Notes under the pieces: generated by a model | Database searches by the model: none | The model's input: the letters and a program-made list of their open reading frames with translations, nothing else | What the model was told of the DNA's origin: nothing | Assembly: GCA_012719195.1 (NCBI GenBank) | Contig: JAAYAV010000492.1 | Span: forward strand, 1-20,609 | Direction: 5' to 3' | DNA: 20,609 nt | Source of the DNA: Anaerolineae bacterium | GTDB lineage: Bacteria > Chloroflexota > Anaerolineae > DRVO01 | Shown here: in pieces, positions 7,693 to 13,831 of the stretch | Layout of the letters: the number at the start of each line of letters is the position of its first letter | Numbering within the stretch: position 1 is the first letter of the stretch | Translations under genes and position numbers: made by a program

Positions 7693-7721
7693 GCGAGGGG
7701 GCAGCGAGACTGCCCCCTCGC
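7693..7721 (+). other. Intercistronic hairpin after binding-protein gene 1
   Basis: A perfect 12-bp inverted repeat (GCGAGGGGGCAG at 7693-7704 and its complement at 7710-7721) with a 5-nt CGAGA loop lies 10 bp after the binding-protein stop and about 30 bp before the first permease. There is no U-tract, so a simple terminator is unlikely. In other sugar importers, hairpins at this place protect the binding-protein mRNA end and make it more abundant than the permease mRNA; that role is inferred here. Confidence 0.75.
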
Positions 7722-7751
7722 GCGCACAACCACGCATCGAGGAACAGTGAC

Positions 7752-8666
7752 ATGGCTGTGACGGCCGCCGAGCGGGTACGCAAGCGTCAGATGAACGCAC
7801 TGGGCAAGGGGCTGCTGTTCGCTCTGCCCTGGCTGCTGGGCTTCCTTGCCTTCACCGCCTATCCCATGGCGGCATCGCTCTACTACAGCCTGACCAGGTA
7901 CGACGTGCTGCGCCCGCCCCGCTTCATAGGGCTGGAAAACTACAGCTTCATGCTGTTCTCGGACAACCTGTTCCGCCTGGTGCTGAGCAACACCGTGTGG
8001 TTCGTGGCGGTCGGGGTTCCGGCAGGCCTGGTGATTGCCTTCCTGCTGGCCAACCTCCTCAACAACGACCTGAAGCTGAGGCCGTTGTTCCGTACCCTCT
8101 TCTACCTTCCCGCCATCCTTCCCGCGGTGGCCTCGGCCGAGGTGTGGCGCTGGGTGTATAACCCCCGCTATGGCCTGATCAACTCGTTGCTGAAGGCCTG
8201 GGGCCTGGCCACGATACCGTGGCTATCCTCACCGGCGCTGGCCAAGCCCTCGCTCGTCATCATCCATTGCTGGGCGCAGGGGACGGCCATCGTCATCTTC
8301 CTGGCGGCGCTGCAGGATGTCCCCCGCACGCTCTATGATGCCGCGGTAGTCGACGGAGCCAACGCCTGGAACCGCTTCTGGCACGTAACGGTACCGATGT
8401 GCACACCATCCATTCTCTTCGTGTCCATCACCGGCCTCATCGGGATGTTTCAGTACTTCACCCTCGGTTGGCTGCTCACTCAGGGCGCCCCCAACAACGC
8501 CACCGAGTTCTACAGCATGTACCTTTATCGCAATGCCTTCCTGTACTTCAAGATGGGCTACGCCTCGGCCCTGGCGTGGGGGCTGTTCGTGGTGATCGTG
8601 ACGTTCACCGTGGTGATGATGCGGAGTTCTGCGCGCTGGGTCTACTACGGCGGAGAGGCGGTCTAG
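7752..8666 (+). CDS. ABC sugar permease, MalF/UgpA type (cassette 1)
   Basis: A 304-residue inner-membrane permease with about six hydrophobic segments; the first is near residues 18-45 (LLFALPWLLGFLAFTAYPMAA). The coupling helix that docks on the ATPase is visible as the EAA loop, DAAVVDGANAWNRFWHVTVP, about residues 196-215. The N-terminal FxxPWLLGF-YPMAASLYYSLTRYD stretch is standard for the MalF/UgpA branch. GAGGAA 7 bp before the ATG at 7752 fixes the start. It should pair with the MalG-type permease that follows 49 bp later to form the channel. No ATPase gene lies in the cassette, so the pair presumably recruits a shared MsmX/MsiK-type ATPase. Confidence 0.93.
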   Translation: MAVTAAERVRKRQMNALGKGLLFALPWLLGFLAFTAYPMAASLYYSLTRYDVLRPPRFIGLENYSFMLFSDNLFRLVLSNTVWFVAVGVPAGLVIAFLLANLLNNDLKLRPLFRTLFYLPAILPAVASAEVWRWVYNPRYGLINSLLKAWGLATIPWLSSPALAKPSLVIIHCWAQGTAIVIFLAALQDVPRTLYDAAVVDGANAWNRFWHVTVPMCTPSILFVSITGLIGMFQYFTLGWLLTQGAPNNATEFYSMYLYRNAFLYFKMGYASALAWGLFVVIVTFTVVMMRSSARWVYYGGEAV

Positions 8667-8715
8667 GGGCGACCTATGCCGCCCATCCTCTAGGACGACA
8701 AGGAGCGAGATAGTC

Positions 8716-9621
8716 GTGGCGTCACCTCTGACCCCCGATGTAGCTCAGGCACGGACGCGGAAGCGTATCCTCGGGCAGGATGCGGAGGCGCTGCGGCGCG
8801 TGCCGGGGCGCGTACTGCTCTACGCTGCGGTGGTACTGCTGGGACTGACGTTTGCGGCCCCGCTGCTGTGGATGCTCTCCACCTCGCTCAAGGACGACCC
8901 GCAGGTCTACGTGGTGCCGCCGATCTGGGTCCCCAACCCGATCCGTCCTCTCAACTACGTGGAGATCTTCACGCGCCGGCCCATGGCGCTCTACTTCCTC
9001 AACACCTTGAAGTACTCCGTCCCCACAGCCTTCGGCGTACTCATCTCCTGTACCCTGGTGGCCTATAGTTTCGGCCGCATGCGCTGGCCCGGGCGGGACG
9101 CGGTCTTCTTCCTGTGCCTGGCCACCATGATGATTCCCTTCCAGGTGACGATGATCCCGCTCTACATCACCTTCAAGAACGTGGGGTGGATCAACACCTA
9201 CTATCCCCTGGTCGTGCCGGCCTTCTTCGGGAACGCCTACTACATATTCCTGCTACGGCAGTTCTTCGCCAGTATCCCTGAGGAGCTGTCCGACGCCGCC
9301 CGCGTTGATGGGTGTACCGATGGGCGCATACTGGCGCAGATCATCTTGCCATTGGCCAAGCCGGCGCTGGCGGTGGTGGCGCTGTTCCAGTTCATGGGGG
9401 CGTGGAACGACTACCTGGGACCACTTATCTACCTGAGCCGGGACGAGATGTTCCCGCTGGCGCTGGGCCTGCAGTCCTTGCGAGCCAGCTTCCAGGAGAA
9501 GCTCGTCTGGCCGTACATGATGGCGGCCAGCACCATGATGATACTGCCGGTCATCGTCATCTTCTTCATCACTCAGCGCACCTTCATCGAGGGCATCACC
9601 GTCACCGGACTGAAGGGGTAG
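8716..9621 (+). CDS. ABC sugar permease, MalG/UgpE type (cassette 1)
   Basis: A 301-residue permease with the MalG-type order: first membrane helix near residues 33-56, SYGRMRW-type signature (here SFGRMRWPGRD, 118-127), EAA loop EELSDAARVDGCTDGRILAQ at about 189-208, and the hallmark C-terminal ending QRTFIEGITVTGLKG. The start is GTG at 8716, with AGGAG about 10 bp upstream; this spacing is slightly long but no better start lies nearby. It forms the heterodimer with the preceding permease. It is the last gene of cassette 1: after its stop comes a 700-bp palindrome-rich gap. Confidence 0.92.
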   Translation: MASPLTPDVAQARTRKRILGQDAEALRRVPGRVLLYAAVVLLGLTFAAPLLWMLSTSLKDDPQVYVVPPIWVPNPIRPLNYVEIFTRRPMALYFLNTLKYSVPTAFGVLISCTLVAYSFGRMRWPGRDAVFFLCLATMMIPFQVTMIPLYITFKNVGWINTYYPLVVPAFFGNAYYIFLLRQFFASIPEELSDAARVDGCTDGRILAQIILPLAKPALAVVALFQFMGAWNDYLGPLIYLSRDEMFPLALGLQSLRASFQEKLVWPYMMAASTMMILPVIVIFFITQRTFIEGITVTGLKG

Positions 9622-9630
9622 GCCGGAGCC

Positions 9631-9684
9631 GCCGCTAGGCATGGCTCGGCCATGTCCGCCGCTAGGCATGGCTCCGCCGTGTCC
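9631..9684 (+). repeat. Tandem 27-bp direct repeat, two copies
   Basis: Copies at 9631-9657 and 9658-9684 begin GCCGCTAGGCATGGCTC and differ at two positions near their ends. The first copy contains a perfect inverted repeat CATGGC-TCG-GCCATG at 9640-9654. The second runs directly into the next hairpin. The array begins only 9 bp after the permease stop. Confidence 0.85.
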
Positions 9685-9698
9685 GCTCTCGCGGACAC
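9679..9698. repeat. 8-bp stem hairpin after the tandem repeat
   Basis: GTGTCCGC at 9679-9686 and its exact complement at 9691-9698 flank a TCTC loop. It follows cassette 1 closely, but no T-rich tail follows on either strand, so it is not a standard intrinsic terminator; it could stop 3' exonucleases. Confidence 0.6.
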
Positions 9699-9763
9699 AA
9701 GAGGGATAGGCTGCCAGTTCCTCGCCGCCCGCGCCGGTGGACGGGCACCCGCAGGCTCCGCAG

Positions 9764-9782
9764 CCCCGACTTCAGTCGAGGG
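9764..9782 (-). repeat. Palindromic element with GACTGAAGTC core
   Basis: On the minus strand the core reads CCTCGAC-TGAA-GTCGGGG and folds as a 7-bp stem including one G-T wobble. The pairing is better on the minus than on the plus strand, suggesting the functional form, if any, is a minus-strand RNA or a single-strand DNA end. Similar short palindromes recur between genes in several high-GC genomes, from memory; I cannot name a family. Confidence 0.4.
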
Positions 9783-9878
9783 ATCTGCTGGGCCTCCCTC
9801 CAACGAATAAGTACCGTGTAGTCAGCCGGAGAAGGCAAGGGGAGCGGGAAGGCCCCGCCACTGAGGGATAGGCCGCTG

Positions 9879-9949
9879 TCCGGTTCCCCCTGCCCGCCGA
9901 GGGAAGGGGCCCCGTGGTACCCCTCCGCAAGGCCACGAGGGGTTAGGTC
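9879..9949 (-). repeat. Second, diverged copy of the dispersed repeat
   Basis: Read on the minus strand it begins GACCTAACCCC (from 9949), carries CCCCTTCCC near its middle and ends GGGGGAACCGGA (to 9879). These match the ends and order of the element at 18548-18590, though its middle is about 28 bp longer. Confidence 0.45.
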
Positions 9950-10275
9950 AGTCGCCCGTGGGGCCCACCAGACCGCATCAGTTGGAGCGGATGGCCGGAC
10001 CGATTCGCCTGAGTGTTCAGCTTCACACCACCCCGGCAGCGCGTCTTTGGACGCGAGATCGGCGCTACCTTCCCCCTGGCCACCCTGGACATTGACGGCC
10101 GGCACGAGGGTATGGAAGCCCGGGTAGCCGGCAAATCGCCCATACGTCGGCGCGCCGGCAGCCAAGCCGCGCCGCCCAGGGGACCTAGCCGGCCGTACCG
10201 TCGACCATCGAGGCCATTCGTCACCATGCCAGCCGACGTTCCATCTTTGCCGGTCCACTCTCGCCGCGCACCGGT

Positions 10276-10281
10276 TATACT
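10276..10281 (+). promoter_or_regulatory. Candidate -10 box of the kinase gene
   Basis: TATACT at 10276-10281 stands out in GC-rich surroundings and lies 39 bp before the kinase ATG. The best -35-like hexamer (TTGCCG, near 10247) is about 23 bp away, too far for a standard promoter, so only the -10 is supported. Confidence 0.35.
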
Positions 10282-10294
10282 GTACCAGCGGCAT

Positions 10295-10309
10295 GTCCCT
10301 TCGGGGGAC
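10295..10309 (+). promoter_or_regulatory. UUCG-type hairpin just before the kinase ribosome binding site
   Basis: GTCCC (10295-10299) can pair with GGGAC (10305-10309) around a TTCGG loop, a very stable hairpin type in RNA. It lies between the -10 candidate and the G-rich ribosome binding region (10310-10319), so it may tune translation of the kinase. Confidence 0.4.
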
Positions 10310-10320
10310 GGGGGTGGGGA

Positions 10321-12510
10321 ATGAGCGCGAATGCCGAGCTTCTAGTGCGGGACCTGCAGGACCTGCGGCGGCAGTACTTCCGCCTGCTCCTCGGGGTGGG
10401 GGGCGTACTGGTCTGGTCATCGGCCATGCGTTTCTTCTCCCACGACACCCGCTGGGAGCGCACCTGGCCGGTGGTGGCGGCCGTTCTGACGGCGGTGCTC
10501 GTCGGAGGCCTCCTCGCCGGGCGCTCCTTCACGGGGGCGGCAGCCGGCGCCACCCTCTTTCTCGCCACCGGCATCTTGCTCGAGGTCCACTTGGTGGGCG
10601 GCAGCCTGGCTCTGGCCCTGTTGCCGGCGCTGGTCGTGCTCGTCTCCGCCATCTCCTCCCTGACGGCCGCCGCCACGGGCGGCTACCTGATGGCGGGGAT
10701 GCTGGCTCTATCGCGCCTGGGCGGCCCCACCGGGGCGGAGCTCACGCTCGCCCTCTTGACCCTGCTCCTGGTCACGCTGGCCAGCCTCGCCTCTTCCTGG
10801 CAGTTCCGCACCGCCTTCTCCTGGGCCCGGTCGGCGGCCGACCGGGCCGAACGCGCTGCCGCCGACTCGCAGGACCGGCGGCGAGAGGCGCTCCGCGCCG
10901 TCACCGCCATGAAGAACGCCTACTACCTCTTGGAGCGCACCAACCACGCCCTGGCCCAAGCCCAAGCGGAGTTGGTCGAGGCGCGGCGGCTGAAGACCGA
11001 GTTCGTGAACATGGTGAGCCACGAGCTGCGGGCGCCCCTCAACTACATCGTCGGCTTCAGCGAGCTCATGGTGAACAGCCCGGAGGTGTACGGGGCCCAA
11101 CCCTGGCCGCCGCGGCTCCACCAAGACCTGAGCGAAATCTACCGCAGCAGTAGCCACCTCTCCAAGCTCATCGACGACATCCTCGAACTGGCGCAGATCG
11201 AGGCACACCGCCTTATCCTCAAGCGCGACCATGTGGACCCGGCGACGGTTGCGAGGGAGGCGGCCGACATCGTGCGTCCCTGGCAGCAGCGCAAGGGCCT
11301 GACGCTGGTCGAGCACTATGAGGCGGGGCTGCCGCCTCTCTACCTGGACCGCACTCGCATCCGGCAGGTGGTACTAAACCTCCTCAACAACGCTGTGCGT
11401 TTCACCGAGGGAGGGACGATCAGCCTGAGCGTCCATCGAGAACGCGACGAGGTCCTGGTGAGCGTCACCGACACGGGGCCGGGCATTCCGGAGGACAAGC
11501 TGCTCCGCATCTTCGAGGAGTTCGTCCGGCTGGAGGCGAGCGGAAGCCGCCCCTCCGAGGGGACCGGGCTCGGCCTGGCCATCTCTCGCCGCCTGGTAGA
11601 GATGCACGGCGGTCGTATCTGGGCCACCAGCACAGTAGGCCGGGGCAGCACCTTCCACGTGAGCTTGCCCATCGTCGGCCAGGAAGGGGACGGTGCCGCC
11701 CAGGCGCCCCCGTCCTCGTACTGGGAGGCGCTCCAGAGGCAGGGACTGGCTCGGGACGTACTGCTCTTCCTGGGCACCGAGGAGGGGAGGGCAATCCTGG
11801 CCGGGGAACTGCCGGAGTACGACATCGTGCTGGCCGCTCCGGAGACGGTGTCGGGCGTGATGCGGGAGCTGCGCCCACGGGCGGTGGTGGTGGACCAGCG
11901 GACAGTGGACCCGGAGGACGTGCGCACGGACCTGGAGGACGTCTCTGACGATGTGCCCACAGTGTCGCTGTCGCTGGAAGGGAGGGAGGAGGATCGGCTG
12001 ACGGGGACGCAGGCCCACCTCACCAAGCCCCTCACCCGCCAGCGCCTGCTCCAGACGCTGGAGCGGGTCTGTCCTGGGGCCGAGTCGGTCCTGGTGGTGG
12101 ACGACGATCCGCGCATGCAGCGCTTCGTCGGTGCCACGCTGGAGGCGTCCGGCGGGGGCTACCGCGTCCAGGCAGTGGCAACGGCGCGGGAGGCTTTGGA
12201 GCGGCTTCGGCTGGGAGAGACGCATGTGGTTCTGCTGGATCTTCGCCTGCCCGATATGGACGGCGGCCAGATGGTGCGGGTGATGCGGCGGGAAGAGGCC
12301 CTGAACGCCGTACCCGTCATCACCGTCTCGGCGGTGCTCAACCCGGGCGAGGAGGCAGGCGACGAGCACGACCAGTTCTCCGTCTCCTGCCGGCGCCGTC
12401 TGACCAAGCCCCAGGTCGTCCAGCTACTCAAGACCAGCCTGGACGAGATCCCTCCGCGTCGGCATTGGGGAGAACCCGTACCAGAGCCTCGAGGAGTTGC
12501 GGCCGAGTGA
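10321..12510 (+). CDS. Hybrid sensor histidine kinase with membrane domain and two receiver-like domains
   Basis: A 729-residue hybrid kinase. Residues about 20-160 are mostly hydrophobic, with some six membrane helices and no large periplasmic domain. A charged helical linker (165-225) leads into HisKA with FVNMVSHELRAPLNYIVGF; His234 is the phospho-acceptor. The HATPase domain shows the N box NLLNNAVRF (353-361), DTGPGIP (384-390) and GTGLGLAISRRLVEMHGG (414-431). Two receiver-like domains follow. The first (about 478-583) lacks the acidic pair on its first strand (LLFLGTEE) but keeps Asp525 and Lys569. The second (about 588-706) is complete: DDD at 594-596, Asp640 in VVLLDLRLPDMDG, Ser670 and Lys696. 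The ATG at 10321 follows a G-rich ribosome binding site. It converges on, and overlaps by 83 bp, the regulator gene on the other strand, its likely partner. Confidence 0.93.
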   Translation: MSANAELLVRDLQDLRRQYFRLLLGVGGVLVWSSAMRFFSHDTRWERTWPVVAAVLTAVLVGGLLAGRSFTGAAAGATLFLATGILLEVHLVGGSLALALLPALVVLVSAISSLTAAATGGYLMAGMLALSRLGGPTGAELTLALLTLLLVTLASLASSWQFRTAFSWARSAADRAERAAADSQDRRREALRAVTAMKNAYYLLERTNHALAQAQAELVEARRLKTEFVNMVSHELRAPLNYIVGFSELMVNSPEVYGAQPWPPRLHQDLSEIYRSSSHLSKLIDDILELAQIEAHRLILKRDHVDPATVAREAADIVRPWQQRKGLTLVEHYEAGLPPLYLDRTRIRQVVLNLLNNAVRFTEGGTISLSVHRERDEVLVSVTDTGPGIPEDKLLRIFEEFVRLEASGSRPSEGTGLGLAISRRLVEMHGGRIWATSTVGRGSTFHVSLPIVGQEGDGAAQAPPSSYWEALQRQGLARDVLLFLGTEEGRAILAGELPEYDIVLAAPETVSGVMRELRPRAVVVDQRTVDPEDVRTDLEDVSDDVPTVSLSLEGREEDRLTGTQAHLTKPLTRQRLLQTLERVCPGAESVLVVDDDPRMQRFVGATLEASGGGYRVQAVATAREALERLRLGETHVVLLDLRLPDMDGGQMVRVMRREEALNAVPVITVSAVLNPGEEAGDEHDQFSVSCRRRLTKPQVVQLLKTSLDEIPPRRHWGEPVPEPRGVAAE

Positions 12511-13606
12511 TGGGCTTGCGGATGAACTGCGCCGCCCCCAGCGTCAGCGCCAGGTCCGGGTCGCGCCAGACGGAGCAGACGATCACCGGGATGGCGCGCG
12601 TCTCCGGGGTGGATTTGAGTTGCTGCAGGACCTCCCAGCCGTCGCGCCCGGGCATGAGCACGTCGAGGACAATTGCGTCCGGCCGCCGCTCGGCCGCCTC
12701 GGCGACCGCATCGGCCGGGTCGTCCACCGCGATGACGCGAATGCTGCGTCCCTGGACGCAACGACGGAGCAACTGGAGGGCGGCCGGCTCATCGTCTATC
12801 AGCAGGAGTAGTGCCGGCCGGTGGGCGGGGAAGGCACAGAGCACTGAGTTTGCCCCGAGTTCCACCCGGCCCAGGTTGATCTCCGCCAGGTAGCTGCACT
12901 CCAGCAGCAGGCTGGGGTCCATGGCGGGCCGCCGGCCGGACCGCAGGGAGAAGCGGTAGGCCACCTCATCGGCACGGGCCTCGATCCTCACCGCTACGGC
13001 GTCTCCCTCCGCCTGCGGCGCCAGATGGCCAAGCACGCGGGACAGCACCTGCCGCAGGGTGACGCGGTCGGCGTGGATGGGATGGGAGTGCGAGGGGAGT
13101 AGAAGGGCAGCCTGATGGTCCTGGTAGCGACGCTCGACCATGCCGGCTACGCCCTCCAAGACTTCGCGGGCGTCCAGTTCCGTGGGGAGAACGTCGAATG
13201 CGTTGGCGGCGCGCCGAAAGGCACCCTCGGGGCCGAGCTCGGCGCCGGCAACGGCCGCCGGCGCGGTGGTCAGGTCGCGCAGGATTCCGACCATAGCAGT
13301 GATGCCGCGGCTCTGTTCGCGTCGCACCTGTCTCTCGCTGAGGCCCATGGCGTCCTGCACCTGCGCTGGGGCGCGCTGCTCCACGAACCGGAGCCAGAGC
13401 GCCTGCCATGGGCGCCAGGCCGGATCGTCCGGCGGGGTGGTGTCGGGTGGGCGCAGGTTGCTGAGGGCGTCGAGCAGCAGCGCCCGTAGACTATCGCCTC
13501 TATGTCTGCCCGGCTCCGACACCAGTTCGGCCAAGGCGTGGCCCTGCAGGTAGGCGTTGTCGCTCAGGTGCGACAGGGCGTCGTAGACCGACTCTTCCGT
13601 GATCAG
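12428..13606 (-). CDS. Receiver-domain regulator with N-terminal helical/HTH-like domain and degenerate kinase-like middle
   Basis: About 392 residues from the preferred start. The N-terminal part (YDALSHLSDNAYLQGHALAELV through GLSERQVRREQSRGITAM) resembles a helical domain I associate with Chloroflexota regulators; its GLSERQVRRE stretch looks like the recognition part of a helix-turn-helix. The middle looks like a decayed HATPase: TLRQVLSRVLGHLAPQ stands where an N box (NLLxNAxK) would be, with the key Asn replaced, and no GxGxG box follows. The C-terminus is a full receiver: LLLIDDEPAAL, Asp in AIVLDVLMPGRDGWEVL, IPVIVCSV and FIRKPITRPQLLEAL. Start: CTG at 13606 has GGAGGG 5 bp upstream; ATG 13819 and GTG 13738 are in frame but give an unlikely extension and no ribosome binding site. 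It is divergent from cassette 2 and overlaps the kinase 3' end. Confidence 0.82.
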   Translation of the reverse strand: MITEESVYDALSHLSDNAYLQGHALAELVSEPGRHRGDSLRALLLDALSNLRPPDTTPPDDPAWRPWQALWLRFVEQRAPAQVQDAMGLSERQVRREQSRGITAMVGILRDLTTAPAAVAGAELGPEGAFRRAANAFDVLPTELDAREVLEGVAGMVERRYQDHQAALLLPSHSHPIHADRVTLRQVLSRVLGHLAPQAEGDAVAVRIEARADEVAYRFSLRSGRRPAMDPSLLLECSYLAEINLGRVELGANSVLCAFPAHRPALLLLIDDEPAALQLLRRCVQGRSIRVIAVDDPADAVAEAAERRPDAIVLDVLMPGRDGWEVLQQLKSTPETRAIPVIVCSVWRDPDLALTLGAAQFIRKPITRPQLLEALVRVLPNADAEGSRPGWS

Positions 13607-13617
13607 GGAGACCCTCC
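13607..13617 (-). promoter_or_regulatory. Ribosome binding site deciding a CTG start for the regulator
   Basis: On the minus strand GGAGGG (13617-13612) is followed by a 5-nt spacer and CTG (13606-13604), which opens the frame exactly where family-like sequence (TEESVYDALSHL) begins. No ATG, GTG or TTG in frame lies within reach of this site. CTG starts are rare, so this remains a proposal. Confidence 0.5.
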
Positions 13618-13831
13618 AGTCGCTCCAGGGGGGCGGACTGGCCGAGGTCTGGCCGCGAATGGGCCGCTTGCCCGCCCCTCGATACCTTACAATAGAAGCA
13701 TGATCCTCTTCCCGCCGCAAGGGGGGAGTGTGCCTCACCGTTGCCCGGGGGATGAGGATCGCCAGCTCAAGGACTTCACGGCCGGCTATCCGACGGTTGG
13801 CTCCAACCGACCCAGGCAAGGAGGGAAGGAA
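13607..13831. promoter_or_regulatory. Divergent control region between regulator and cassette 2
   Basis: This 225-bp gap lies between the regulator (-) and binding-protein gene 2 (+). An AT-richer island at about 13681-13705 holds candidates on both strands: TACAAT (13688-13693) as a plus-strand -10, with TTGCCC (13668) only 14 bp away as a poor -35, and on the minus strand TTGCGG followed after 18 bp by TCTATT. AAGGAGGG 6 bp before the ATG at 13832 is the cassette 2 ribosome binding site. The arrangement would let the regulator control both directions. Confidence 0.35.

Larger units (their letters stand above)
9622..10320. other. Gene-free, palindrome-rich intergenic segment
   Basis: About 700 bp between cassette 1 and the kinase gene. 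Frames exist on both strands but their translations are low-complexity Arg/Pro/Gly/Ala-rich and match no family I know. What can be seen instead is a dense set of small palindromes: a tandem 27-bp repeat with internal inverted repeats (9631-9684), a GTGTCCGC hairpin (9679-9698), a CGAC/GTCG hairpin with TTCA loop (9767-9778), a GGTTCCCCC...GGGAAGGGG element (9879-9949) and a CGCGTC/GACGCG hairpin (10040-10055). This looks like accumulated REP-like repeats or the remains of a mobile element. No transposase or reverse-transcriptase motif is left. Confidence 0.55.

Noticed and set aside
9631..9684. Possible CRISPR array.
   Set aside because: Only two adjacent copies with no spacer and no cas gene nearby; it is a tandem duplication.
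10013..10324. 103-codon plus-strand frame before the kinase.
   Set aside because: No family likeness, Arg/Pro-rich, and it runs over the kinase promoter and ribosome binding site.
9662..10420. 252-codon minus-strand frame in the gap before the kinase.
   Set aside because: It runs into the kinase coding region, is low-complexity and reads straight through palindromic repeats; it fits non-coding repeat DNA.
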